A stretch of DNA of 64,000 nucleotides from Ruegeria sp. THAF57 (GTDB taxonomy: Bacteria; Pseudomonadota; Alphaproteobacteria; Rhodobacterales; Rhodobacteraceae), in NCBI RefSeq assembly GCF_903914075.1, contig NZ_CAIWNQ010000006.1, positions 1 to 64,000 of the forward strand, in the 5' to 3' direction. This document shows positions 24,904-33,358 of this stretch, one piece after another; the stretch's first letter is position 1, and each line of letters starts with the position of its first letter. The notes below the pieces were generated by a model. The model saw only the letters and a program-made list of their open reading frames with translations. It did not search any database and was not told the DNA's origin. Position numbers and translations under genes: made by a program.

Positions 24904-25779
24904 TCACAGCGCCCCGGACTGCGACCGAAGCCAACGGACAAAGATCTTGGTAGCAGGGCGAAGTGGAAAATCACCCGTTACAATATGATACCCGCTATTC
25001 TCCGGCTCGCAAAACAGTTCGACGAGCTGCCCCGACGCAATGTCGGCTTCGACAAAATGCCGCGCCGTGACGGTTACGCCCTGCCCAGCGCGCAACGCGT
25101 CCAGCAAGAGGTTTCCAGGCAAGGCGATCCGACCCGCGCGTGGACCGTGTTCAACGCCATGCCGCGCCAGCCATGTTGTGGCTTCGGTCGTCCCCAGCTC
25201 TTCCAGCCACGGGAGCTGGCTCAATTCCTGCGGCGTCCAATCAGAACGACCGCCCAAAAGGGACCGCGCCGCGACGATCACGATGGGGCTGCTCAACAAC
25301 AGGTCCGAGGCAATACCAGACCAATCACCGCCGCCGTAGCGGATCGCAACATCCACACCTCCGGGGCTTGGGGTGACCAGTTTCGGGGTCGGGTCCAAAG
25401 CCAAGGGAATATCTGGGAATTCTGCTTGAAAGGCAGGCAAGCGCGGCATCAGCCAGGACGCTGCGAACGAGGGGGTCAGAGAGACGTGGACGGGGCGGTC
25501 CTGATCCGATTGCATCAGGGCTGCGACCGCGGCCCCGATTGTGCCAAATCCCAAATGAGTTGCGCGCGCCAGCTTTTCCCCCTCGGGTGTCAGGATCATG
25601 GATTTCCCCGACCGGTCCAGCAGCGAGACACCGAGGTGCTTTTCCAAAACCCGCAATTGCTGACTGATGGCTGCGTGACTGACGTTCAGCGCCGCGCCTG
25701 CCTGAACAATATTTTCAGCCTCGGCAAAAGCGGAAAATGCCCGAAGCGAGGCCAGAGGTGGCATTTTCATCCAATCCAT
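24904..25779 (-). CDS. LysR-family transcriptional regulator (GcvA-like)
   Basis: A 291-residue LTTR. The winged helix-turn-helix is at about residues 9-65 (AGAALNVSHAAISQQLRVLE) and the effector domain begins near PVHVSLTPSFAASWLMPRLP, as in GcvA/AmpR-type members. The target is unknown. The start at 25779 has AAGG 7 nt upstream. The dyad TGTAAG-N5-CTTACA at 25781-25797 covers that site, implying autoregulation. It lies between ccoP and ccoG and is divergent from a 58-codon ORF. Confidence 0.88.
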   Translation of the reverse strand: MDWMKMPPLASLRAFSAFAEAENIVQAGAALNVSHAAISQQLRVLEKHLGVSLLDRSGKSMILTPEGEKLARATHLGFGTIGAAVAALMQSDQDRPVHVSLTPSFAASWLMPRLPAFQAEFPDIPLALDPTPKLVTPSPGGVDVAIRYGGGDWSGIASDLLLSSPIVIVAARSLLGGRSDWTPQELSQLPWLEELGTTEATTWLARHGVEHGPRAGRIALPGNLLLDALRAGQGVTVTARHFVEADIASGQLVELFCEPENSGYHIVTGDFPLRPATKIFVRWLRSQSGAL

Positions 25780-25780
25780 T

Positions 25781-25797
25781 TGTAAGCCTTACTTACA
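25781..25797. promoter_or_regulatory. LysR-type operator next to the LysR start
   Basis: TGTAAG (25781-25786) and CTTACA (25792-25797) form a perfect inverted repeat with a 5-bp spacer. It begins 2 bp from the LysR ATG and overlaps its ribosome site. Confidence 0.55.
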
Positions 25798-25880
25798 CAA
25801 GAGAATTGGAATTGAGTCGCATTTTTCAGTCAGAAGTTCAATCTTTTCTGCATTCTCAGTTTAAAAAAAAGAGAGGCAAA

Positions 25881-26057
25881 ATGCTCTCAATCCTTGCAAA
25901 AAGCTTCATGATCGCCACTCACACCAGAGATCGCGATGAACGTACCGACAAGCCCCGCCTGGGGTCACGGCCAAAACACTGGCCAGCACATGATCATTGG
26001 AAAAGAAAAGGCCCAGCGCACAAAAAGGTGCATCTGGACCTCATCATTCGGGATTAG
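25881..26057 (+). CDS. Small basic protein, divergent from LysR
   Basis: A 58-codon ORF starting MLSILAKSFMIATHTRDRDE, with GAGAGG 4 nt before the ATG. After a short hydrophobic start it is rich in Lys, Arg and His (RPKHWPAHDHWKRKG). I do not recognise the family. Placement opposite the LysR gene with a shared spacer makes it the natural regulatory target. It could also be a chance ORF. Confidence 0.45.
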   Translation: MLSILAKSFMIATHTRDRDERTDKPRLGSRPKHWPAHDHWKRKGPAHKKVHLDLIIRD

Positions 26058-26072
26058 TAATCTGTGAAATTA

Positions 26073-26150
26073 GCACCGGCTGTTCAGGAAACGCGCGAAC
26101 AGATGGAACAGCCGGTGCCTCAACCTTCGGGCGGCGAACCGTCCGAAGGT
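26073..26150. repeat. Two strong inverted repeats downstream of ccoP
   Basis: GCACCGGCTGTTC (26073-26085) pairs perfectly over 13 bp with 26106-26118. ACCTTCGG (26123-26130) pairs with 26143-26150. They lie between the convergent ends of the small ORF and ccoP. They probably stabilise or end both transcripts, although no long T-run follows. Confidence 0.6.
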
Positions 26151-26162
26151 ATTCTTCAAACC

Positions 26163-27026
26163 TTACTGACCACCACCCAACTGGTGGACATAGGCAGTCA
26201 CAGCGCGGATTTGCGCCTCGGTCAGGCGGTTTTCCCAAGCGGGCATCACGCCGAAGCGGCTGTAAGTGACTGTCTGGGTCAGAGCTTCTTCGCTGCCACC
26301 ATAGAGCCAGATCGCATCGGTCAGGTTCGGCGCGCCCTGGAACACGTCGCCCGTGCCGTCTTCGCCGTGACAAGCAGCACAGTTGTCTTCGAAAACAACC
26401 TTGCCCGCTTGCGCTGCGGCGTCATCGGTCTGCGCGTTGGTCAGGGACATGACGTACTGAACCACCTGCGTGATCTCTTCTTTCTCAAGAAGCTCTCCAA
26501 AGGCAGGCATCTCGGAATAGCGCGCGTCGTCGCTTTCTTCGTTCCGAATACCGTGGGCAATGGTGAACTCGATATCTTCGAGCGTTCCGCCCCACAGCCA
26601 CGCATCATCGAGCAGGTTCGGGAAGCCGGGTGCACCCTGCGCGCCCGAGCCGTGACACTGCGCACACCAAGTACGGAACACCGCGCCGCCCGAGTTTACC
26701 GCGAATTGCTGAAGCTCCGGGTCTTTCGAGATGTCCTCAAGCGAGGTTTCCACCAGCTTGGCGTTCCAAGGTGCGTTGGCCTCCTGGAAGGCAACCATCT
26801 CTTCCTGCACCAGTTCACGAGACGACCAGCCAAGAACACCAGCGGTCGCTGATTGAACCAAGGGCCACGCCGGATACATGATCGTGTAGATCACGCCCCA
26901 GATAATCGTGACGTAGAAGGTCCACAGCCACCAGCGGGGCATCGGGTTGTCAAACTCTTCGATACCGTCCCAGCTGTGACCTGTGGTGTTCGGATCACCC
27001 GGCAGTTTTTCAGATGTCTTGCTCAT
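26163..27026 (-). CDS. ccoP: cbb3 oxidase dihaem subunit CcoP
   Basis: A 287-residue membrane-anchored dihaem cytochrome c. One transmembrane segment (about residues 33-55) precedes two c-haem sites, CAQCH at 121-125 and CAACH at 216-220, with methionines in YSEMPAFG and FGVMPAW as likely axial ligands. It accepts electrons for the cbb3 oxidase. Its start overlaps the ccoQ stop by 4 bp. Confidence 0.96.
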   Translation of the reverse strand: MSKTSEKLPGDPNTTGHSWDGIEEFDNPMPRWWLWTFYVTIIWGVIYTIMYPAWPLVQSATAGVLGWSSRELVQEEMVAFQEANAPWNAKLVETSLEDISKDPELQQFAVNSGGAVFRTWCAQCHGSGAQGAPGFPNLLDDAWLWGGTLEDIEFTIAHGIRNEESDDARYSEMPAFGELLEKEEITQVVQYVMSLTNAQTDDAAAQAGKVVFEDNCAACHGEDGTGDVFQGAPNLTDAIWLYGGSEEALTQTVTYSRFGVMPAWENRLTEAQIRAVTAYVHQLGGGQ

Positions 27027-27235
27027 GGCCGCGCCTCCTTGGGTGTGGCGGGTTTATCGTCGCCCTGCAGGGGCGCTGGTGCGTCTGCATGCCGGAAGGG
27101 GATATTAGCGGTGTCCTTGTATTCCTTGCTGGCACCGGGGCGGAAAACCCAGATCACGATGCCAACGAAGAATGCGAACAACAGCAACAACATCCAGCTA
27201 TCCGCGAACTGCCTGAGGAGTGTATATTCTTCCAT
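27023..27235 (-). CDS. ccoQ: cbb3 oxidase subunit CcoQ
   Basis: A 70-residue single-span protein starting [14 protein letters not shown], with a helix up to about residue 32 and a soluble tail. CcoQ stabilises the cbb3 complex. The ATG at 27235 is chosen because AAAGGAGG lies 5 nt upstream; a GTG one codon earlier is in frame. It overlaps ccoP by 4 bp. Confidence 0.93.
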   Translation of the reverse strand: MEEYTLLRQFADSWMLLLLFAFFVGIVIWVFRPGASKEYKDTANIPFRHADAPAPLQGDDKPATPKEARP

Positions 27236-27246
27236 CACACCCTCCT

Positions 27247-27975
27247 TTAGCGGCTTGGGTCCGGGGTGAAGGTCGAGAAGTCGACCAGCGTTCCCAGCAT
27301 CTGAAGATAAGCCACCATCGCGTCCGCTTCGGTCAGCTCGGGCTGACCGTCGAAGTTGCGCACGCTGACCTTGTCGCCATAGCGCTCCAGCAGCCCGTCA
27401 TAGTCGCTGTCGGGATCAGCCTGCGCACGGAAGTCGGCCTCGGCATTGGCCAGCATTTCTTCGGTGTAGGGCGTGCCGACAAGGGCGTTCGCCTTCATGA
27501 TGTCACCGATATACTTGCCGTCCAGTTTGCGATGCTCGAGGAAACCGTATTTCGGCATCACCGATTCCGGCACAACCGACTGCGGATCACGCAGGTGGTC
27601 CACATGCCACTGGTCCGAGTAACGGCCACCCACACGGGCCAGATCAGGCCCGGTGCGTTTCGACCCCCACTGGAACGGGTGGTCATACATCGACTCGGCC
27701 GCCAGCGAATAGTGCCCGTACCGTTCGACCTCGTCCCGCATGGGGCGGATCATCTGGCTGTGGCAGACATAGCATCCTTCGCGGATGTAAATTTCACGCC
27801 CTGCCATTTCGAGCGGGGTGTAGGGGCGCATCCCCTCCACCTTCTCGATGGTGTTCTCCAGATAGAACAGCGGGGTGATCTGCACGATGCCACCGATGGT
27901 CACGACCAGAAAGCTGAACACCAGCAGGAGGGTCGCGTTGGTCTCGAGGATCTTATGTTTGTCGAGAATTGCCAT
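27247..27975 (-). CDS. ccoO: cbb3 oxidase monohaem subunit CcoO
   Basis: A 242-residue membrane-anchored monohaem cytochrome c. The N-terminal helix (about 14-35) is followed by the haem motif [12 protein letters not shown] (Cys68, Cys71, His72). It passes electrons from CcoP to the CcoN core. It lies 14 bp after ccoN. Confidence 0.97.
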   Translation of the reverse strand: MAILDKHKILETNATLLLVFSFLVVTIGGIVQITPLFYLENTIEKVEGMRPYTPLEMAGREIYIREGCYVCHSQMIRPMRDEVERYGHYSLAAESMYDHPFQWGSKRTGPDLARVGGRYSDQWHVDHLRDPQSVVPESVMPKYGFLEHRKLDGKYIGDIMKANALVGTPYTEEMLANAEADFRAQADPDSDYDGLLERYGDKVSVRNFDGQPELTEADAMVAYLQMLGTLVDFSTFTPDPSR

Positions 27976-27989
27976 TGCTCCGGCCCTCC

Positions 27990-29597
27990 TTATTCAGCCG
28001 GGACCGCGACGGACAGGCTGGCCTCTTTGGCCGGCGCTTTCCGCACAGTCATCCACAGGTTGTAGCACATGATCACGGCACCAGCGACGAACATCACGCC
28101 ACCCAAGGCACGCACCACATACATCGGGAACTTGGCAGCCACGGTGTCAGCGAACGAGTTCACAAGGAAGCCGTTGGCATCCACTTCGCGCCACATCAGG
28201 CCCTCCATGATACCGGTGACCCACATCGACGCGGCATAGAGAACGATGCCGATCGTAGCGAGCCAGAAGTGCCAGCTAACCATCTGCAGCGAGTACAAAC
28301 GTTCACGCTTCCACAGGACAGGCACCAGGTAATACAGGGCGCCAAAGGTGATCATACCGTTCCAACCTAGCGCACCCGAGTGCACGTGGCCAATGGTCCA
28401 GTCGGTGTAGTGGCTGAGCGAGTTCACCGCACGGATCGACATCATCGGGCCTTCAAAGGTGGACATGCCATAGAAACCAACCGAGATGACCATCATGCGA
28501 ATGATCGGGTCAGTGCGCAGTTTGTCCCATGCGCCCGACAGGGTCATCAGACCGTTGATCATACCACCCCACGAAGGCATCCACAGCACGACCGAGAACA
28601 CCATACCCAGCGTCGAAGCCCAGTCAGGCAGCGCGGTATAGTGCAGGTGGTGCGGACCGGCCCAGATATACAGGAAGATCAGGGCCCAGAAGTGGATGAT
28701 CGACAGCTTGTACGAGAATACCGGACGTTCCGCCTGTTTCGGGATGAAGTAATACATCATGCCCAGGAAACCCGCAGTCAGGAAGAAGCCCACGGCGTTG
28801 TGGCCGTACCACCACTGGATCATGGCGTCTTGCACGCCCGACCAGACGATGACGGATTTAGATCCCCAGATGCTGACTGGGATGGTCAGGTTGTTGACCA
28901 CATGCAGCATCGCAACGGTGACGATAAAGGCCAGATAGAACCAGTTGGCCACATAGATATGCGGCTCTTTCCGTTTGATGACCGTGCCCAGGAAAACGGC
29001 CAGATACGCGACCCAGACGATGGTCAACCACAGGTCGACATACCATTCGGGTTCGGCGTATTCCTTGGATTGCGTGCCACCCAGAACATAGCCGGTCGCC
29101 GCCAGCACGATGAACAGCTGATAACCCCAGAACACGAACCACGCCAGATTGCCGCCCCATAGACGCGCGGCGCTGGTGCGCTGCACCACGTAGAACGAGG
29201 TTGCGATCAAAGCGTTGCCGCCAAAGGCAAAAATCACTGCAGATGTATGCAGTGGACGCAACCGGCCAAAATTCAGATAGCCCTGCGCCCATTCAAAGTT
29301 CAGCGCGGGAAAGGCCAATTGAAAGGCGATGAATGTTCCGGCGATGAAACCGATCACGCCCCAGAAGGCGGTCGCGATAACGCCATAGCGGATCACGCCG
29401 TCCATATATTCGGCCGAGTGGTCCACGAGGATATCTGGCTCATCGGTGTTTCTAAGCGTCCAGATGAACAATCCGCCGGCGATCAGCATCACCAGAATTG
29501 CATGCACCTGATACGCCAAATCGCGTGCATAATTGGTCCCGATCGCGGCAAAAACCACGATCAGACCAAGCACGATCAGCTTGATGTAATTTGACAT
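27990..29597 (-). CDS. ccoN: cbb3 oxidase catalytic subunit CcoN
   Basis: A 535-residue haem-copper oxidase subunit I with about 12 transmembrane helices. CuB/active-site histidines are visible in WYGHNAVGF and [14 protein letters not shown], and haem ligands in [16 protein letters not shown]. The ATG at 29597 is preferred, as AAGGGA lies 7 nt before it and the protein then begins [11 protein letters not shown]; a further ATG at 29615 lacks this. An FNR-type box 94-107 bp upstream fits induction at low oxygen. Confidence 0.97.
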   Translation of the reverse strand: MSNYIKLIVLGLIVVFAAIGTNYARDLAYQVHAILVMLIAGGLFIWTLRNTDEPDILVDHSAEYMDGVIRYGVIATAFWGVIGFIAGTFIAFQLAFPALNFEWAQGYLNFGRLRPLHTSAVIFAFGGNALIATSFYVVQRTSAARLWGGNLAWFVFWGYQLFIVLAATGYVLGGTQSKEYAEPEWYVDLWLTIVWVAYLAVFLGTVIKRKEPHIYVANWFYLAFIVTVAMLHVVNNLTIPVSIWGSKSVIVWSGVQDAMIQWWYGHNAVGFFLTAGFLGMMYYFIPKQAERPVFSYKLSIIHFWALIFLYIWAGPHHLHYTALPDWASTLGMVFSVVLWMPSWGGMINGLMTLSGAWDKLRTDPIIRMMVISVGFYGMSTFEGPMMSIRAVNSLSHYTDWTIGHVHSGALGWNGMITFGALYYLVPVLWKRERLYSLQMVSWHFWLATIGIVLYAASMWVTGIMEGLMWREVDANGFLVNSFADTVAAKFPMYVVRALGGVMFVAGAVIMCYNLWMTVRKAPAKEASLSVAVPAE

Positions 29598-29690
29598 ATT
29601 GCGTCCCTTTGCCATGCTCTGCGCGATTCTCTTATATCGCAGAACCTTTTTGACTGGCTGTTCTTTTGTCGGACAGCCGCTTTAACTGCT

Positions 29691-29704
29691 TTGATCTGTG
29701 TCAA
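29691..29704. promoter_or_regulatory. FNR/FnrL box between ccoN and usp
   Basis: TTGATCTGTGTCAA (TTGAT-N4-GTCAA) is one base from the ideal dyad. Its centre is about 100 bp from the ccoN ATG and 96 bp from the usp ATG, so it could serve both divergent promoters. Confidence 0.8.
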
Positions 29705-29793
29705 GACAGGACACTGAATACTATGACAATCCTAAAGAAACGACTGGGCTGGAAAGTCGCAGCTTACATCGGTTCGAAGGTCAGAGGTCAAAA

Positions 29794-30633
29794 ATGGCTT
29801 ACAAATCTCTTCTCACTGTGATGACAGATTCCACGCAATCGGATGCGGCCCTTGCGCAGATGGCAGCACTTGCATTGGCGCAGGATGCCCATGCCGAAGC
29901 GCTGTGTCTGGGCGTGGATCGTAGTCAGACAGGGTATTACTATGCAGGCGCAAATGCGTTGATCCTGCAAGAAACACTAAGCCGTGCCAACGCCGAAGCA
30001 GAAGAAGTGCTGGAATATGCCAACGCGTTTCTAGGGAAATCCGGTGTTCGGTGGTCTGCTGAAAGTGGCGTGGCCCAGATTGCCGATATTGGACGTCATG
30101 TCGCCCATCGCGCGCGGTTTTCGGATCTGGTTGTTCTGCCCCAGCCCTACGGCGAAGATCGGGGCGCAGAATGCGAACCCATAGTCGAAGCCGCGATGTT
30201 CGAGGGACACGCGCCCGTGCTTATCACCCCGGAGAACGCAAAACCGTTCGAACGACCGGGGACGATTCTGATCGGTTGGAACGAAAGCGTTGAGGCCATG
30301 CGCGCCATACGCCGCGCCCTGCCCTTCCTGCAACAGGCCGAACTTGTGCGGATCGTCGTGATCGACCCGCCCCGCCACGGGCCGGACCGGTCCGATCCGG
30401 GGGGGATGCTGTCGCAAATGCTGGCGCGGCACGGCGTAAAGTGCGAAATCGACGTTCTCAGCAAAACGATGACACGCGTGTCAGACATCCTGAATCGCCA
30501 CGCCTCGGACACCGAAGCCGACATGATTGTCATGGGCGCTTACGGGCATTCGAGATTCCGCGAGGCCATTCTGGGCGGCGCCACTCGGAACATGCTGGAA
30601 CAATCCCCGGTTCCCGTATTTCTGGCGCATTAA
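29794..30633 (+). CDS. Universal stress protein (UspA family)
   Basis: A 279-residue protein with two UspA-like halves. The C-terminal half keeps the nucleotide-binding motif GAYGHSRFREAILGGATRN, while the N-terminal half is degenerate. The ATG at 29794 has AGAGG 6 nt upstream and gives MAYKSLLTVMTDS; the frame stays open further up without a ribosome site. It shares an FNR-type box with ccoN, the arrangement known from other alphaproteobacterial cco loci. Confidence 0.9.
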   Translation: MAYKSLLTVMTDSTQSDAALAQMAALALAQDAHAEALCLGVDRSQTGYYYAGANALILQETLSRANAEAEEVLEYANAFLGKSGVRWSAESGVAQIADIGRHVAHRARFSDLVVLPQPYGEDRGAECEPIVEAAMFEGHAPVLITPENAKPFERPGTILIGWNESVEAMRAIRRALPFLQQAELVRIVVIDPPRHGPDRSDPGGMLSQMLARHGVKCEIDVLSKTMTRVSDILNRHASDTEADMIVMGAYGHSRFREAILGGATRNMLEQSPVPVFLAH

Positions 30634-30647
30634 AGCCGGTAAGTTAA

Positions 30648-30677
30648 TAAAACCGCCCCTAAGAAAAGGCGGTTTAT
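30648..30677. terminator. Bidirectional terminator, usp / small membrane protein
   Basis: AAACCGCC (30650-30657) pairs with GGCGGTTT (30668-30675), flanked by AT-rich arms on both sides. It lies between convergent genes and overlaps the stop of the minus-strand one. Confidence 0.65.
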
Positions 30678-30931
30678 TACCCTCGTCTGACAAGGCCGAT
30701 CAGGAACAGCAGAATGACTGCGCCGATCGTGGCAAAGAATATCGACGAGACCAGGCCGCCCCCGACCGAAAAGCCAAGCGCCGGAAAAACCGTTCCCGCC
30801 AGAAATGCGCCAACGACTCCGACAATAATGTTTCCAAACAGACCGAAGCCCCGGCCTTCCATGATCTTGCCGGAAAGCCAACCGGCAATGGCACCAATGA
30901 AGATCATGGCGAGAAGGCTACTGAATTCCAT
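30677..30931 (-). CDS. GlsB/YeaQ/YmgE-family stress-associated membrane protein
   Basis: An 84-residue very hydrophobic protein with three predicted helices and the glycine-rich pattern IGAIAGWLSGKIMEGRG and NIIVGVVGAFLAG, typical of the transglycosylase-associated/YmgE family (PF04226). The biochemical role is unsettled. The ATG at 30931 has AGGAG 7 nt upstream; an earlier in-frame start at 30955 has none. Confidence 0.88.
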   Translation of the reverse strand: MEFSSLLAMIFIGAIAGWLSGKIMEGRGFGLFGNIIVGVVGAFLAGTVFPALGFSVGGGLVSSIFFATIGAVILLFLIGLVRRG

Positions 30932-30992
30932 GGTTTGCTCCTGAACTGACTGCACTCAGGCCACTAAACCACGACTACTGCGTCAGGTCACG

Positions 30993-31736
30993 TCAGACCA
31001 GAAAACCACCGTCTGAATCGTCGCCAGCTTCTTCCATCAGACGCCCCATGTCGGGGATGGTCACGTGACGCTTGCCCTCAAGGGTAATGACGCCGTCCCG
31101 TTTCAGCGCCGAAATCTGGCGGCTGACCGTCTCCAAAGTCAAACCAAGGTAGTCTGCCATCGCCTCGCGGGTCAGAGGCAAATCAAAGACGATAGGTCCG
31201 GCGTTCCCCTCGTGGCTGATCGAAGCATCCCGACGGGCGATGATAGACAACAGACTGGCAATCTTTTCACGGGCGGTTTTACGCCCCAGCACCAACATCC
31301 ATTCACGTGCCGCATCCAGCTCATCCAGCGTCATCTGCAAGAGGCGATGGGCGATATGCGGGGTTTCGTTCATCATCTCTTCAAAGGGCTTCTTGCGAAA
31401 GCAGCACATCACCAGATCAGTCGTGGCCTGCACATCGTAAGGCGCCGATTCGCGACCGGGACGCCCCACAAAATCGCTGGGCAGCAATAGACCGACCATC
31501 TGAGTACGACCGTCTTCCATCGTTTGGGTCAAAGACGCGATGCCCGACACGACCGAACCCACGAAATTCATCTGATCCCCGGACCACAGGATTGTCTGAC
31601 CGGCCTCAAAACTGCGGTAATACTTAATGCCTTCAAGCTTTTCCAACTCATTGGCATCGCAATGCGCGCACACTGCCCGATGTCGAATGGGGCAGTCGGC
31701 ACAATTGGTATGGTCGATCTTGAACATCGGTGTCAT
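30993..31736 (-). CDS. fnrL: FNR-type oxygen-responsive regulator FnrL
   Basis: A 247-residue Crp/Fnr regulator. Oxygen sensing is by a [4Fe-4S] cluster: N-terminal Cys12, Cys15, Cys23 and Cys26 (CADCPIRHRAVCAHC) and central Cys111/112 (VMCCFRK). The recognition helix LETVSRQISALKRDG has the E--SR pattern that reads TTGAT half-sites. The ATG at 31736 gives the family length; an upstream ATG at 31799 would run through the FNR box. That box lies 13 bp upstream of the start, so FnrL probably represses itself. It is divergent from hemN. Confidence 0.95.
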   Translation of the reverse strand: MTPMFKIDHTNCADCPIRHRAVCAHCDANELEKLEGIKYYRSFEAGQTILWSGDQMNFVGSVVSGIASLTQTMEDGRTQMVGLLLPSDFVGRPGRESAPYDVQATTDLVMCCFRKKPFEEMMNETPHIAHRLLQMTLDELDAAREWMLVLGRKTAREKIASLLSIIARRDASISHEGNAGPIVFDLPLTREAMADYLGLTLETVSRQISALKRDGVITLEGKRHVTIPDMGRLMEEAGDDSDGGFLV

Positions 31737-31748
31737 GCGGGTTTCCAC

Positions 31749-31762
31749 TTGATCTCTATCAA
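31749..31762. promoter_or_regulatory. FNR/FnrL box between fnrL and hemN
   Basis: TTGATCTCTATCAA is a perfect match to TTGAT-N4-ATCAA. Its centre is 42.5 bp before the hemN ATG (activating position) and about 20 bp before the fnrL ATG (blocking position). Confidence 0.88.
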
Positions 31763-31797
31763 GGTTTATTTGCGAGCCGTCCTCTAACGGTATCGCC

Positions 31798-33153
31798 ATG
31801 ATTGTTAAACCACAACTGGCACAGCTTGGACTATTTGACGCGAAAGTACCGCGTTACACAAGCTATCCAACCGCCCCCCACTTCAACAATGACGTCGGGG
31901 AAAATCGTTATGGCGACTGGATTTCCAAGATTAAACCCGGCAGCGCCATCTCTTTGTACATCCATGTTCCGTTCTGTCGCAGGCTTTGCTGGTTCTGTGC
32001 CTGCCGCACGCAAGGAACCCAGACCGACAATCCCGTCATTGCCTATGTGGACGTGCTGAAGGCCGAGCTGGATCTACTGGCCGCACGCCTGCCCCAAGGG
32101 GTGACACTGTCGCGCCTGCATTGGGGCGGCGGTACGCCCACCTTGCTCAACCCGGAACTGATGAGAAGTCTCGCGGCTCATATTCTGGATGTGGTTCCCT
32201 TGGGCGCTGACGCTGAATTCTCGGTCGAGATCGACCCTAACGAAATTGACGAAGATCGGCTGGATGCATTGGCCGAGGCGGGTATGAACCGGGCTTCGAT
32301 CGGTGTTCAGGACTTCGACGATGAAATCCAGAAAACCATTGGCCGGATTCAAAGCTATGACACCACGCGCAACGCGGTCGAAATGATCCGCGCCCGTGGG
32401 ATTTCCAGCTTGAATGCAGACATCCTGTATGGCTTGCCGCATCAGACGAAAACACGAATGACCGAAAGCGTGCAGAAGCTTCTGTCTCTTAACCCGGACC
32501 GGGTGGCGCTCTATGGATACGCCCATGTGCCGTGGATGGCCAAACGACAGCAGTTGATCCCGTCGGATGCTCTGCCCACACCGGAACAGCGGCTGGATCT
32601 TTTCGACACGGCTCGCCGCCTTTTCATGTGGGACAACTACGTCGAGATTGGGATAGACCACTTCGCCACGCAGGATGACGGCCTGACCCATGCCTTGAAA
32701 GCAGGGCGGCTCAAGCGAAATTTCCAGGGATATACCGACGATCAGGCCGAAGTGTTGATCGGAGTCGGGGCCAGTTCGATCTCACGCTTTCCACAAGGCT
32801 ATGCCCAGAACGCACCCGCGACGTCGGCCCACACAAAAGCAATCCGCGAAGGGCGTTTCTCGACGTCCCGCGGGCATATGTTCAAGGGGCAGGATGTTCT
32901 GCGCGCACGTTTGATCGAGGCATTGATGTGCGACTTTCAGATCAATTCGGCGGAGATCCTGCGCGATCACGAAATCACGGCCACTGAACTGAATCAGATG
33001 TTCCAAACGGCCAATGCCGCGTTCGACAACCTGTTGCGCGTCACCGACGAAGGGCTGTTTATTCCGCCCGAGGCCCGCGCCCTGACCCGGATGATAGCCC
33101 GCAGTTTCGACGCCTATGACCTGAGCAAAGCAGGGCACAGCTCGGCGATCTGA
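31798..33153 (+). CDS. hemN: Oxygen-independent coproporphyrinogen III oxidase
   Basis: A 451-residue radical-SAM enzyme that decarboxylates coproporphyrinogen III without O2 in haem synthesis. The cluster motif is CRRLCWFCAC (Cys60, Cys64, Cys67, Cys69). The start IVKPQLAQLGLFDAKVPRYT and the LHWGGGTPTLL segment match HemN rather than HemW. No ribosome site precedes the ATG, and a class II FnrL promoter would start transcription at or next to it. Supplying haem at low oxygen fits the adjacent cco genes. Confidence 0.96.
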   Translation: MIVKPQLAQLGLFDAKVPRYTSYPTAPHFNNDVGENRYGDWISKIKPGSAISLYIHVPFCRRLCWFCACRTQGTQTDNPVIAYVDVLKAELDLLAARLPQGVTLSRLHWGGGTPTLLNPELMRSLAAHILDVVPLGADAEFSVEIDPNEIDEDRLDALAEAGMNRASIGVQDFDDEIQKTIGRIQSYDTTRNAVEMIRARGISSLNADILYGLPHQTKTRMTESVQKLLSLNPDRVALYGYAHVPWMAKRQQLIPSDALPTPEQRLDLFDTARRLFMWDNYVEIGIDHFATQDDGLTHALKAGRLKRNFQGYTDDQAEVLIGVGASSISRFPQGYAQNAPATSAHTKAIREGRFSTSRGHMFKGQDVLRARLIEALMCDFQINSAEILRDHEITATELNQMFQTANAAFDNLLRVTDEGLFIPPEARALTRMIARSFDAYDLSKAGHSSAI

Positions 33154-33358
33154 TGTCTTGCATTTGGGCAGGCTCTGCGGCCTGTCACCGTGACATTCGT
33201 GCAGGGGCTTGACGCAGGTATCCGATTTTCTCCACACTTGGGGTGTGCGATCCGCACCCTGAGGCAGGTGAATTCGCAGACAGTTCTTGCCGACGCATCC
33301 GCGTGGGACGTTTCTTTTCGTGCAGGTATTACTGCAACCTGAAAGAGGGACAGCACTC

